DNA of 64,000 nt from Legionella maceachernii (GTDB taxonomy: Bacteria; Pseudomonadota; Gammaproteobacteria; Legionellales; Legionellaceae), in NCBI RefSeq assembly GCF_900167045.1, contig NZ_FUXJ01000010.1, forward strand, positions 62,001 through 126,000, given 5' to 3'. A program made the translations under genes and the position numbers. The notes below the pieces were generated by a model, which saw nothing but the letters and a program-made list of their open reading frames with translations, was not told the DNA's origin and made no database searches. The stretch's first letter is position 1, and every line of letters starts with the position of its first letter. This document shows, piece by piece, positions 16,086 to 25,739 of the stretch.

Positions 16086-18893
16086 TTAATCCAATAAAGC
16101 CTGCTCGACTAATGCTTGCTGTTGTTGCGCATGAAGGATTGGGCTTCCTACTGCGGGGGCCGCGGCAAATTCTCTTCCAGCATAACTTAGTGTCTGATCT
16201 TCATTTAAACATTCAAGGATATTATGCTGTGAAGAGAACCAAACGCCTTGATTTTGTGGTTCTTCTTGGCACCAGACGATCTTTTTAGCGCGTGGATACT
16301 TCGCAAGCTCTTGAGTCAACATTTTTATTGGGAAAGGATACAGTTGCTCTATTCGTATAATGGCGACATGATTCAGGTTTTCATCATCACGCCGTCTTTG
16401 CAAGAGATCATAGTAGACTTTGCCACAACATAATACTATTTTTGTGACTTTATCTGCATCAAGTTTATCTGCTTCTGGCAGAACAGTGTGAAATTTCCCT
16501 TTGGTGAGGGCTTCGATAGGTGACACAGCTAATTTATGCCGCAGTAAACTTTTGGGAGTCATCACAATCAATGGCTTGCGGAACTTACGTAACATTTGTC
16601 GGCGCAGCATGTGGAACATTTGTGCCGGCGTTGTGGGTGTGCATACCTGAATATTATGTTGTGCACACAACTGCATATAACGCTCTAGTCTTGCCGAAGA
16701 ATGTTCTGGACCTTGACCTTCGTAGCCATGTGGAAGAAGCATTACCAATCCGCACAAGCGTCCCCACTTTTGCTCACCTGAGCTAATGAATTGGTCAATA
16801 ACCACTTGCGCGCCATTAGCAAAATCACCGAACTGCGCTTCCCATAATACCAAAGAAGTAGGCTCTGAAGCTGCATAGCCGTATTCAAAAGCAAGCACTG
16901 CTTCTTCAGAAAGAACAGAATCGATCACTACGAACGGTTTATAAGGATCAGATGCTGTTTGCTCGAGAGGCACATAGGTCTCTCCGGTATTGTAATCGTG
17001 TAAAACTGCATGACGGTGCGCGAATGTACCGCGGCCAGAGTCCTGGCCCGATAAACGTACCCCATAGCCTTCATTGAGTAAGCTGGCATAAGCCATGATT
17101 TCTGCATATCCCCAGTTCATAGGGATTTCGCCTGTTGACATCTTTTCACGTTCAGCAAGAACACGCTTAACAACCGGATGCGGCTCGAATTTTTCGGGAA
17201 AAGTACTCAGTTTCTTAGACAACATTTGTAGCGTGTTTTTGCTGATCGACGTATCTACTTTATCTGTCCATTTCGCATTAACATAGGGTGTCCAATCAAC
17301 AGAAATTTTACCTTCGTATCCTCCATGGACTACGTCAACGACCGCTTGGCCTTTATCTAATTTTTCACGGTAGCTTTCAATAAGCTTTTCCACTTCATTA
17401 GTATTAATAATCCCTTTTTCGATTAATTGGGCTGCATAAATTTCTCGCAGGGTAGGCATTGACTTAATTTTTTGATACATCGTTGGCTGCGTCACTGCGG
17501 GCTCATCAGCCTCATTATGGCCATGACGACGATAGCAGACTAAATCGATTACGATATCACGCTTAAATTTCATTCTAAATTCAAACGCAATTTGAGTCGC
17601 AAAAACAACCGCTTCAGGATCATCGCCATTCACGTGCAGTACCGGTGCCTGTACCATTTTAGCAACATCTGTACAATAAAGGGTGGATCGCGCATCAAGC
17701 GGATTAGAAGTTGTAAACCCAATTTGGTTGTTAATAACGATATGAAGGGTACCACCTGTGGAATAACCTCTCGCTTGGGAAAAATTAAAGGTCTCCATAA
17801 CAACCCCTTGACCCGCAAAAGCGGCATCGCCATGAACGACTACTGGCACAACCTTATTTTTTTTCTCTAAATCATGCTGACGTCTAAGGCGAGAACGGGC
17901 CGAACCTTCTACTACCGGGCCAATGATTTCTAAATGAGAAGGGTTAAACGCTAAAGCGAGATGGACAATTTCTCCATTCTCCGTGCGTAGATCGGAAGAA
18001 AAGCCCATGTGATATTTCACGTCGCCTGTGCGATCGGATTTCACTTTGCCTTCAAACTCTTGGAATAACTCATCAGGCTCTTTGCCTAATACATTTACCA
18101 GAACGTTTAAACGACCACGATGAGCCATGCCGATAACAATTTCTTTTACATCGTCTCGGCCACCCATACGGATAATTTCTTTCATCATTGGGATAAAAGC
18201 ATCTCCTCCTTCAAGAGAAAATCGCTTTTGTCCCACATAGCGCGTACCTAAATAGCGCTCAAGACCATCTGCTGCGATCAAGTCCTTGAGAATTTCTAAT
18301 TTTTTTTTGCTATCGAATTGAGGACGGCCTCGCGCAGTTTCCATTTTTTGCCGTAGCCATTCAGTTTCCGAATTGTCAGAGATATGCATGTATTCGATAC
18401 CGATGCTACCGCAGTAAGTGTCTCGAAGCGCTTGGAGTATTTCTCTCAAAGGCATCTCTGCACCGTTAAAATATTTTCCTGCGTAAAAAGGGCGATCCAT
18501 GTCCTCTTCAGAAAGCTGATGATAGGCCAATTCGAGGCTTGGAGTCTGGATGCGCTCGGCCATATCCAGAGGATCAAGCTTGGCGGCATGATGACCTTGT
18601 GACCGATAAGCATTGATTAGATGGGCGACTTGAAATTGTTTACTGTCTGCACTGGCAACCACTGGGATATGCTTTCTATCGGCGCTATGCAAAAAATGCT
18701 CACGGATTGCTCGATGAGAAACTTCTTTTGCAACTCCATCAACTTTAGGTAAAGCATCAAAAGCAGCTCGCCAGTCTGCGGGAACCGAACTGGGATCCGC
18801 CAAGTAATCTTCGTATAAACCATCGACATAAGCCATGCTTCCACCTGATAAATAGGAAGAAGCCCATTCTTTTTGCAGGTCAGTACCGCTCAT
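16086..18893 (-). CDS. sucA: 2-Oxoglutarate dehydrogenase E1
   Basis: A 935-residue thiamine-diphosphate enzyme that decarboxylates 2-oxoglutarate. The start at 18893 (MSGTDLQKEW) has an excellent GGAGAG 7 bp upstream; an in-frame Met 48 bp earlier lacks one. The N-terminal E2-binding segment is followed by the HRGRLNVLVNVLGK block, the ThDP/Mg-binding GDAAFAGQGVV and INNQIGFTTSNP regions, and the C-terminal transketolase half with DSGRGTFAHRHAVLHD and GYEGQGPEHSSARLER. Standard length. It lies 61 bp after sdhB. Confidence 0.97.
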   Translation of the reverse strand: MSGTDLQKEWASSYLSGGSMAYVDGLYEDYLADPSSVPADWRAAFDALPKVDGVAKEVSHRAIREHFLHSADRKHIPVVASADSKQFQVAHLINAYRSQGHHAAKLDPLDMAERIQTPSLELAYHQLSEEDMDRPFYAGKYFNGAEMPLREILQALRDTYCGSIGIEYMHISDNSETEWLRQKMETARGRPQFDSKKKLEILKDLIAADGLERYLGTRYVGQKRFSLEGGDAFIPMMKEIIRMGGRDDVKEIVIGMAHRGRLNVLVNVLGKEPDELFQEFEGKVKSDRTGDVKYHMGFSSDLRTENGEIVHLALAFNPSHLEIIGPVVEGSARSRLRRQHDLEKKNKVVPVVVHGDAAFAGQGVVMETFNFSQARGYSTGGTLHIVINNQIGFTTSNPLDARSTLYCTDVAKMVQAPVLHVNGDDPEAVVFATQIAFEFRMKFKRDIVIDLVCYRRHGHNEADEPAVTQPTMYQKIKSMPTLREIYAAQLIEKGIINTNEVEKLIESYREKLDKGQAVVDVVHGGYEGKISVDWTPYVNAKWTDKVDTSISKNTLQMLSKKLSTFPEKFEPHPVVKRVLAEREKMSTGEIPMNWGYAEIMAYASLLNEGYGVRLSGQDSGRGTFAHRHAVLHDYNTGETYVPLEQTASDPYKPFVVIDSVLSEEAVLAFEYGYAASEPTSLVLWEAQFGDFANGAQVVIDQFISSGEQKWGRLCGLVMLLPHGYEGQGPEHSSARLERYMQLCAQHNIQVCTPTTPAQMFHMLRRQMLRKFRKPLIVMTPKSLLRHKLAVSPIEALTKGKFHTVLPEADKLDADKVTKIVLCCGKVYYDLLQRRRDDENLNHVAIIRIEQLYPFPIKMLTQELAKYPRAKKIVWCQEEPQNQGVWFSSQHNILECLNEDQTLSYAGREFAAAPAVGSPILHAQQQQALVEQALLD

Positions 18894-18954
18894 TGTTATT
18901 CTCTCCAAAGGGATACGTTCCGATTTTTGCATCGGAACCATAAGAAAATCGCTA

Positions 18955-19677
18955 TCAAGTTTCCTCAGTTAACATTTGCTTTCGTATTTCAGCAATCGCT
19001 TTCGTCGGATTGAGTCCCTTCGGGCAAACATCAGCACAATTCATAATTGTGCGACAACGAAACACACTGAAAGGATCTTGTAATTTATCCAGACGGTGTT
19101 TTTTCGCTGTATCACGGCTATCAGCCAAGAAACGCCGGGCTTGTAACAACCCTGCCGGTCCGACAAACTTATCTGGATTCCACCAGTATGAGGGACACGA
19201 ACTTGTACAGCATGCACATAAGATACATTCATACAAACCATCCAACTGCGCACGCTCTTCAGGTGATTGCAAACGTTCCCGTGCAGGGGCTGGTGTATCA
19301 TTCTGTAAATAAGGTTCGATGCGCTCGTATTGTTGATAAAATTGACTCATATCAACGACAAGATCACGGATTACTGGAAAGCCTGGTAGAGGACGCAAGA
19401 CAATTTTATCGCTTTTCAGTTGAGAAATTTTTGTAATACAAGCTAATCCGTTGGTCCCATTTATATTCATCCCATCAGACCCACATACACCTTCACGACA
19501 GGAGCGTCTGTAAGTAATAGTGGAGTCTTGCTCGGCTTTCAAACGCTCAAGCACCGGAAGCAACATTGGGTCACTTTTAGCCGGAATTTCAATTTCATAA
19601 TTCTGCATAAAGGGTTTGTCATTCACTGCAGGATTATAACGGTAAATTGACAGGCTCAGAGTTCTAGTATCAGCCAC
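18955..19677 (-). CDS. sdhB: Succinate dehydrogenase iron-sulfur subunit
   Basis: A 240-residue subunit that carries electrons from SdhA flavin to quinone. The [2Fe-2S] ligands lie in CREGVCGSDGMNINGTNGLAC; the [4Fe-4S] and [3Fe-4S] ligands in CILCACCTSSCPSYWW and CRTIMNCADVCPKGLNP. All cysteine positions are conserved. It is a peripheral membrane protein facing the cytoplasm and follows sdhA by 12 bp. Confidence 0.97.
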   Translation of the reverse strand: MADTRTLSLSIYRYNPAVNDKPFMQNYEIEIPAKSDPMLLPVLERLKAEQDSTITYRRSCREGVCGSDGMNINGTNGLACITKISQLKSDKIVLRPLPGFPVIRDLVVDMSQFYQQYERIEPYLQNDTPAPARERLQSPEERAQLDGLYECILCACCTSSCPSYWWNPDKFVGPAGLLQARRFLADSRDTAKKHRLDKLQDPFSVFRCRTIMNCADVCPKGLNPTKAIAEIRKQMLTEET

Positions 19678-19689
19678 GGCATATCCTCT

Positions 19690-21465
19690 CTAATAAACGC
19701 GTTCTTTTGGTTCAAACGGTGCGATGTGTTTAGGTGATGTATTCACAGGCCGGTAATCTATGGTATCACCCTGCTCAAAATACAGCGTGTGCTTAATCCA
19801 ATTCGCATCATCGCGCTTAGGATAATCTTCTCGGCTATGGGCTCCGCGACTTTCAGTGCGAGCGATAGCTGAATGGGCAGTGGCATACGCTGTTGCCATT
19901 AGGTTCTCCAACTCCAAAGCTTCTACTAATGCTGTATTGAATACTTTTGATTTATCCTGCAAATAAGCATTTGGTAAGCGCTGGCGCAATGCTTCTAACC
20001 GGTGCAAACCGGAAGCCATTACGTCACCTGTCCTAAATACACCAAAATCCTCTTGCATCACACGCTGCATCTCATTATGAATGACAGCTGGGTTTTCGCC
20101 CTCTTTTGAATTTATCCATCGCTGATAACGTGCCAGTGCAGGTTCAATATCATCATCAGCAATGTAAGGCATTTCAGGCATTTGATCGGATTGCCATAAC
20201 TCTTCAACGTGCAAACCAGCAGCCCTTCCAAAAACAACTAGGTCTAAGAGCGAATTACCTCCCAAACGGTTGGCCCCATGGACGGAAACGCAAGCGCATT
20301 CACCTACAGCATAAAGCCCTTCGACAATATGATCTTGGCCCTTTTTATGGGTTACCACCTGCCCATGCATGTTGGTGGGAATACCCCCCATACTGTAATG
20401 GCAAGTTGGAACTACAGGGATAGGCTCAACAATAGGATCAACGCCAGCAAATTTAATCGATAACTCACGAATACCCGGTAAGCGTGACTTAATCAGGTCG
20501 GCACCCAAATGGTCAAGTTTTAACTTAACATGATCAACCCCATTAGGATCAAATCCTTTTCCTGACCGAATTTCTAAAGCCATTGCGCGTGCTACTACGT
20601 CACGAGACGCCAAATCTTTAACGCGAGGTGCATATCGCTCCATAAATCGCTCGCCGTCTTTGTTGATAAGGTACCCGCCTTCGCCCCGACAACCTTCGGT
20701 TACTAACACCCCTGCGCCAGCAATGCCCGTGGGATGAAATTGCCACATTTCCATATCTTGTAGAGGGATGCCGGCACGGAGAGCCATTCCAAAACCATCA
20801 CCTGTATTAATAAGCGCGTTCGTCGTTGATTGATAAATACGACCCGCACCACCGGTTGCTAATATACAGACTCGAGATTGATAAAAGACAATGTCGCCCG
20901 TTTCAATGCACATTGCGGTTACCCCCGCTATACGGCCTTGGGCATCTTTGACCAAATCCAGTGCATACCATTCGCTAAATACATGCGTTTTAGCTTTTAA
21001 GTTTTGTTGATAAAGCGTATGCAGTAATGCATGTCCAGTTCGATCAGCTGCCGCACAAGTTCTTGCGGCTTGCGCGCCCCCGAAATTTTTGGATTGCCCC
21101 CCAAACTGGCGCTGATAAATTTTACCATTGTCCATACGAGAAAAAGGCAAACCCATATGCTCTAGCTCATAGACCGCTTCAGGGCCTGTTTTACACAAGT
21201 ACTCGATACAATCTTGATCACCAATATAATCGGCTCCTTTAACGGTATCGTACATGTGCCAGCGCCAATCATCTTCATCTGCATTACCCAGTGCTGCAGT
21301 AATTCCGCCTTGCGCAGAAACAGTATGGGAACGAGTAGGAAATACCTTTGATAATAAAGCGACTTTTAAACCGGAGTTGGCCATTTGTAGAGCGGCTCTC
21401 ATTCCCGCACCACCTGCACCAATAATTACTGCGTCAAATTTGTTACGTGCAATTGCCATGCTCAT
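19690..21465 (-). CDS. sdhA: Succinate dehydrogenase flavoprotein subunit
   Basis: A 591-residue catalytic subunit that oxidises succinate to fumarate with covalently bound FAD. The dinucleotide-binding [10 protein letters not shown], the FAD-attachment segment [10 protein letters not shown], the active-site [21 protein letters not shown] and the later [13 protein letters not shown] are all present. The start at 21465 overlaps the sdhD stop (ATGA), which implies translational coupling; an upstream in-frame Met would intrude into sdhD. It is unrelated to the effector called SdhA. Confidence 0.97.
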   Translation of the reverse strand: MSMAIARNKFDAVIIGAGGAGMRAALQMANSGLKVALLSKVFPTRSHTVSAQGGITAALGNADEDDWRWHMYDTVKGADYIGDQDCIEYLCKTGPEAVYELEHMGLPFSRMDNGKIYQRQFGGQSKNFGGAQAARTCAAADRTGHALLHTLYQQNLKAKTHVFSEWYALDLVKDAQGRIAGVTAMCIETGDIVFYQSRVCILATGGAGRIYQSTTNALINTGDGFGMALRAGIPLQDMEMWQFHPTGIAGAGVLVTEGCRGEGGYLINKDGERFMERYAPRVKDLASRDVVARAMALEIRSGKGFDPNGVDHVKLKLDHLGADLIKSRLPGIRELSIKFAGVDPIVEPIPVVPTCHYSMGGIPTNMHGQVVTHKKGQDHIVEGLYAVGECACVSVHGANRLGGNSLLDLVVFGRAAGLHVEELWQSDQMPEMPYIADDDIEPALARYQRWINSKEGENPAVIHNEMQRVMQEDFGVFRTGDVMASGLHRLEALRQRLPNAYLQDKSKVFNTALVEALELENLMATAYATAHSAIARTESRGAHSREDYPKRDDANWIKHTLYFEQGDTIDYRPVNTSPKHIAPFEPKERVY

Positions 21466-21809
21466 CGTCCCCACACGATCATTATGCCCCAAATAAATTG
21501 CCCTAGCAGCCACAGAATAACCAGATACTGCACAGCAAGCCTAATAACAGTACACTTTAAATAGTCAGTCGTTACAGTCCAAATTCCAACCCAAGTGTGT
21601 AAGCTCAACGCCAACAAAGCGACTACGGTCGCTATTTGAAACCAAGCATTATGAAATAAAACATACCATTGCATGTAATTTGCTGGTGGGCTGAACAGTA
21701 AATAAACGAGCATGCAGATTGAGTAAACCATGAAGTACACTGCAGTAAACCGCTGGATTAGCCAATCCTTCAGGCCATTACCCGTTAAACTTGTGACGTT
21801 AGTTACCAT
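21462..21809 (-). CDS. sdhD: Succinate dehydrogenase membrane anchor subunit D
   Basis: A 115-residue three-helix membrane protein that helps bind haem b and quinone. Begins [20 protein letters not shown], in which the first-helix RFTAVYF region and a later SLHTWVG (haem-ligand His region) fit SdhD. The start at 21809 overlaps the end of sdhC by 7 bp, and the stop overlaps the sdhA start. Confidence 0.93.
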   Translation of the reverse strand: MVTNVTSLTGNGLKDWLIQRFTAVYFMVYSICMLVYLLFSPPANYMQWYVLFHNAWFQIATVVALLALSLHTWVGIWTVTTDYLKCTVIRLAVQYLVILWLLGQFIWGIMIVWGR

Positions 21810-22177
21810 ATCCAAATTCCTAGAAAAATTGTCAGAATCACAGCTAAAGCGATAACCCATATGGCTGTCTGACGCCCTGCTTTAACCTCTTCACCGTAAC
21901 CTAAATCCATAATCATGTGACGAATACCAGCCAGTAAATGGTAAACAAGTGCCGCACTGAATGCCCATAACAGCAGCTTATGAAATGGACTTTGCAGGAG
22001 AACTTGCATTTGCATAAATGAGATCGCACTGCTAAGCGATTTACTGAGTAGGTAAAGTATAAAAGGCATTAATAAGAATAGGATTAGTCCTGATATACGA
22101 TGCAAGATCGAGGCAATAGCCATGACGGGAAACCGGATAGTCCCCAGATCAAGATTAACTGGTCTTTTTTGATTCAC
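21803..22177 (-). CDS. sdhC: Succinate dehydrogenase cytochrome b556 subunit
   Basis: A 124-residue three-helix membrane protein, first gene of the operon. The conserved N-terminus (V/M)NQKRPVNLDLGTIRFPVMA is followed by the SILHRISG signature and HLLAGIRHMIMDLGY with the haem-ligand histidine. The start is the GTG at 22177, with AAGGAAG upstream, because the family begins exactly there; ATG codons far upstream would add 42 atypical residues. Confidence 0.93.
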   Translation of the reverse strand: MNQKRPVNLDLGTIRFPVMAIASILHRISGLILFLLMPFILYLLSKSLSSAISFMQMQVLLQSPFHKLLLWAFSAALVYHLLAGIRHMIMDLGYGEEVKAGRQTAIWVIALAVILTIFLGIWIW

Positions 22178-22262
22178 TGTCAAAATCTTCCTTAAAAAGA
22201 AAATAGTATGCCTTTCCAGACTGACAAGGCGGTTTTTTTTAGACAAAGCCAATTTTGCCAAG

Positions 22263-22319
22263 TATTTTTGAAAAATGCGAGTCATTGACCACTTAAATAT
22301 CAATCATTTTTCAAAAATA
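22263..22319. promoter_or_regulatory. Perfect 15-bp inverted repeat upstream of sdhC
   Basis: tatttttgaaaaatg (22263-22277) and catttttcaaaaata (22305-22319) are exact reverse complements separated by 27 bp. Each arm is itself nearly palindromic (tttttgaaaaa). It stands 86 bp before the sdhC start in a 377-bp divergent region. It could be a regulator-binding pair or a hairpin in the sdh leader. The rest of 22178-22554 shows no other recognisable element. Confidence 0.55.
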
Positions 22320-22554
22320 GCAGTGAGTATAGCACTCTGCTTTTTTGGCGCAAAGCATCAAAACGACATGAGTAGTACAGCCACATTTGCCCAAAAGATT
22401 GTTAGCTGATATAGGAATCAGGCAAACAGTATAATAAAATGATTTCAGACTCTGATAACCACTGTTTTATGAAAAAAAGGAAGTAAATTGTCATAAACAC
22501 ATCAGACTTACACAAGGCCAATCAGCTTTTTTAATCAGGTGGAGAAATGTTTGT

Positions 22555-24039
22555 ATGAGTATGAAGCAGTTTTTAATGGATGCCCACATTTGTTTGCAAA
22601 AAGCATATCATTATTTGGTTGAAAATAAATCAGAGAATTATAAAAATCTTCGTCTTCGATTGGAAAAAAATCCAGTAGCCTTGGAGCATTTTATACATTT
22701 AAATGATTTAGCAATAGAAAAACTTGAGGGCATTATTACCTCTATTGAACAGCTCATTTCTGAATCTTCAGCGAAGAATAAAAAGGCTGCCACTATAGGC
22801 AATGAAGCAGCTGACACCTCTAAGGAACTCATTATAGTATCGGCAGCGCAAAAAGAGAAATCTGAAGCAGCGGAGGAAATCGAAGAAGCTAACTTCAGGG
22901 CAGAAAAGAATTTTGCACTACAAAGCCGTGATCTCATTAAAAAACTCAACGGCATGATTGTTGACTTAAATGTAGCTAGTGCTTTGTATTTAACCACGAG
23001 AAAATTTCAACCCCTCAACGATCATCCTGTAATAAAAACAGTGAGAGACCTGACTGATGAATTAACAGATATACTTCAGGCTCATCGGGATAGACAAACA
23101 AAACATCAGGTAGACATCTATTGTGGTGAACTCGAGAAAGAGCAGTTAGCGCTGCAGGAGAACTTAGCGCGGCAAGAGGAATCGGTAAAGTACCTAATGA
23201 AGATTTTAGAGGGCATGGATCCTAAGCTCAAAAGTCAATTTCCACAACAAGTAGAAAAAGCTACTCTTTCGTGTTTACCTAATGCAGGGGTAAGCCTCGA
23301 GTTTGTTTTTAAGTCTAGACCAGAGGCACAGACCACAGCCCTGCCCTTGATTGAGGAAGAAAGGGCGCCTTCTTTTAAACTCAAAGAGAAATATCAGCCA
23401 GATTCTAATTTTAGAGTAGATGATCCTGATGCAGTTAGAGCGAACGCTTACGAAGGAGCAAAAGCAATCGCCTGGAATGGGATGACTCCCTTCCGTGTTC
23501 AGGTAGCCTGCAATTTATTCGGTTACCTAGCAAAAATATTACAGTCACTAGAAGTCAGCGCAAAGCATAAAGAAGACTATCAATTAGAACGGAAGAAGAT
23601 TGATCATGAAAAACTAAAGCGACTAATTATTAATGCAGCAATTTATTTGTTTTTTCCGCATGAAAAAAAATGGGAAGAGAAAGAGAGGCACTTGATCAAA
23701 AATGGCTTAAGTCAAGGAACCCAGCAAAATTTATTAACCCAAATACAGCAAAATCCTTTACACGTTTTAGCCGAAGTCGCCGTTAAAAAAGATTTACAAC
23801 GATTGGTAAACAAAATGCGTAAGGTTGCTGAATATTCTCCAACCACAGAGATGTCGGATACTTTTCCGCTCCACAACAAGCCAAATAATACAATGGATAA
23901 ACAAATAGGTAGATACGGATATTTCTTCACTTCTGCGTTCTTAAAAACGGGACATCCCCTAACAGAATACTTCTACGCGCTAAATAAAGAACAAAAGACT
24001 TTCGACGAAGAAGAAGCAAATAAGTTGCTTATGATCTAA
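22555..24039 (+). CDS. Unknown helical protein, possible effector
   Basis: A 494-residue soluble protein that I do not recognise. The N-terminal half (residues 1-225) is predicted coiled-coil or helical, rich in Glu, Lys and Ala, with a low-complexity run near residues 78-120. A conserved-looking core near residues 300-345 reads ANAYEGAKAIAWNGMTP. The last residues include FDEEEANK, an acidic block like the E-block of Dot/Icm substrates. A GGTGGAG site lies upstream, followed by a 3-codon ORF (ATG TTT GTA TGA) whose stop overlaps the start codon. It is followed after 17 bp by another unknown gene on the same strand, so the two likely form an operon. Confidence 0.65.
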   Translation: MSMKQFLMDAHICLQKAYHYLVENKSENYKNLRLRLEKNPVALEHFIHLNDLAIEKLEGIITSIEQLISESSAKNKKAATIGNEAADTSKELIIVSAAQKEKSEAAEEIEEANFRAEKNFALQSRDLIKKLNGMIVDLNVASALYLTTRKFQPLNDHPVIKTVRDLTDELTDILQAHRDRQTKHQVDIYCGELEKEQLALQENLARQEESVKYLMKILEGMDPKLKSQFPQQVEKATLSCLPNAGVSLEFVFKSRPEAQTTALPLIEEERAPSFKLKEKYQPDSNFRVDDPDAVRANAYEGAKAIAWNGMTPFRVQVACNLFGYLAKILQSLEVSAKHKEDYQLERKKIDHEKLKRLIINAAIYLFFPHEKKWEEKERHLIKNGLSQGTQQNLLTQIQQNPLHVLAEVAVKKDLQRLVNKMRKVAEYSPTTEMSDTFPLHNKPNNTMDKQIGRYGYFFTSAFLKTGHPLTEYFYALNKEQKTFDEEEANKLLMI

Positions 24040-24056
24040 ACACAAAGGAGCAAAGA

Positions 24057-25019
24057 TTGAGCAAAGAGAACAATTTTTTGGTAGTCATGGCGGAAATGCT
24101 GCTTGAAGAACAGGCTCCATATCGCGCCATACTTGAGAAATTAATAAAAAATAAAGGGGTTTTAAGTGCTCTTAAAACAACAGAATTAATTGAGCTTATT
24201 TACTATTTTCCTTTAAGCAAGACTACGGACAGCAAAGATTACATTGATGCGCTCGCAGATGATTTCCGGCAATTATTATTTGTGTTTATTTTTTCTAGTA
24301 TGCCCCCTCCTGTTGCAGCTAAAAACGCTACAACAGACATTAACAAAAGACTAGAAGATAAATTAGTAGATAAAAAATTTGCCAGTGATTTCCTGGATTT
24401 CTACGGTGAACGATTGAGGATAGAGGAAAATCCACCTAGCCCAAAGATCAATCTAAGCGTTCTTCCACGCAATGTTTTATTACAGTATATTGAGGAAAAT
24501 AAAAGTGACCAAAGTAAATGGTTAAATAGATTGGGGGGCCTAGGTAGTGGTTTAATTTTATCTATTTTTGGTTATGGTTTTTTGTATAAATGCCTGTATG
24601 GAAAAACAAACAAACAGCTTGCTGAAAAAATACAAACTGTATTAGATCATCAAAATACTCAAACGACGACATACGAATTCTCTCTTTATGGAACTCTACA
24701 AGCTCCTCATAATAACACTTCTAGGCCCAATTTAAGCCCTCCACGATCCCCTGAGCAATCATCTCATAGGCCCACTTCCAGGCTTCCTCTAACTCCTGAG
24801 GATCAGTATAAAAAATCAACACTTACTCCTGAAAGTCAGTATCGGGCGTCTCACAAAACCGAACCCACAAGCCCTACTATCCACTCAGGCCATAGTGGGA
24901 AATCGAAAGCGTCTAATAGACACACTCTCCTTAAACCAACTCATATGAAAATAGCGGTTACACAAGGAGTTGATGGCTTAACAAGCACGACTGAGATTAG
25001 CTTTAATCCTCCGCCTTAA
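24057..25019 (+). CDS. Unknown protein with one membrane helix and Pro/Ser-rich tail
   Basis: A 320-residue protein starting at TTG (24057), chosen because AAGGAG lies 6 bp upstream and no ATG follows before a well-developed coding frame. Residues 1-150 are soluble and acidic/basic mixed. A glycine-containing hydrophobic helix lies near 160-180 (GLGSGLILSIFGYGFLYKCL). The tail after residue 225 is Pro/Ser/Thr-rich with two similar units (LTPEDQYKKS and LTPESQYRAS). The layout suggests a membrane-inserted protein with a flexible exposed tail. Partnership with the preceding gene is likely from spacing. No known family is recognised. Confidence 0.6.
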   Translation: MSKENNFLVVMAEMLLEEQAPYRAILEKLIKNKGVLSALKTTELIELIYYFPLSKTTDSKDYIDALADDFRQLLFVFIFSSMPPPVAAKNATTDINKRLEDKLVDKKFASDFLDFYGERLRIEENPPSPKINLSVLPRNVLLQYIEENKSDQSKWLNRLGGLGSGLILSIFGYGFLYKCLYGKTNKQLAEKIQTVLDHQNTQTTTYEFSLYGTLQAPHNNTSRPNLSPPRSPEQSSHRPTSRLPLTPEDQYKKSTLTPESQYRASHKTEPTSPTIHSGHSGKSKASNRHTLLKPTHMKIAVTQGVDGLTSTTEISFNPPP

Positions 25020-25140
25020 CTTTGCTTTATGGATTTGGAAATGCGGCAAGGAGCTTAAATCGGTTGTTTGCCGCGAGGAAAGTTCTTCGCTTTACGTGTA
25101 TGGCCCGAGTGATGTGGTCAACCAATATGTAACACCCGAA

Positions 25141-25350
25141 TTAAGCAACTTTCATTAAACAATCGCTCTGTTTTTCAAATTGATTAGGGCTTAAATATCC
25201 TAAATAAGAATGCAATCTGGTAGAACATGGTGATGTAATTCAAAATGTCCTGTTGAGTTTCCCATCGAGTTTGATAATTTCGCCATTGAACTCGTTCTTG
25301 TTTTAAACTTCTAAAGAAGCTTTCAATAACACTATTATCTCATGATTTAG
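25141..25350 (-). pseudogene. IS3-family transposase remnant (OrfB 3' end)
   Basis: On the minus strand the segment encodes DNSVIESFFRSLKQERVQWR, which carries the last acidic residue of the DDE integrase core (the E of IES), then NYQTRWETQQDILNYITMFY. A frameshift follows, after which RLHSYLGYLSPNQFEKQSD continues to the end. An in-frame TGA stands just before DNS, where IS3 transposases usually have a Trp, so a TGG-to-TGA change is likely. A possible terminal inverted repeat lies near 25115-25140 (ggtcaacca...gtaacacccg). The 5' part of the element is missing. It lies in the 720-bp gap between the unknown pair and the LRR gene. Confidence 0.8.
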
Positions 25351-25620
25351 CTAGCTTCTATATAAGTGTCATTTTTTATAACTTAGATAACACGTTGGGG
25401 GTGTATCAAATTTCTTTAATTAGAGAATTATTTTAAATTTCTGCATGCATTTCCCCGTTAGTACAAAATAATTTGAATAAATCAAGCAGAGGGTGAACGC
25501 GCTTTTCAAAAAAAGAGAGGCCTATTTTCCAATCATTTTCATTATGAAACGTATAGAGATTTGCCAAATAACCCATGCATTCCATCTAGAAATAACTTCT
25601 ATCTCTAATTTTCTCTTTTG

Positions 25621-25640
25621 CTTAATCGTTGTGTAATTTT
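25621..25640 (+). promoter_or_regulatory. Weak PmrA-like operator candidate
   Basis: cttaatcgt, then tg, then tgtaatttt matches the PmrA tandem repeat at 13 of 18 positions with the correct 2-bp gap. TATTAT (25649-25654) follows 8 bp later as a candidate -10. It lies 100 bp before the LRR gene. It is much poorer than the site at 5576. Confidence 0.3.
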
Positions 25641-25739
25641 TATCTATCTATTATAGAGCCGTGCGGAGTTTAATTATGTCATGGTCTCTTCGCATCCGGT
25701 CATACCAACAACTTCTTTTTATTAAAGGGAGCGAAGAGA

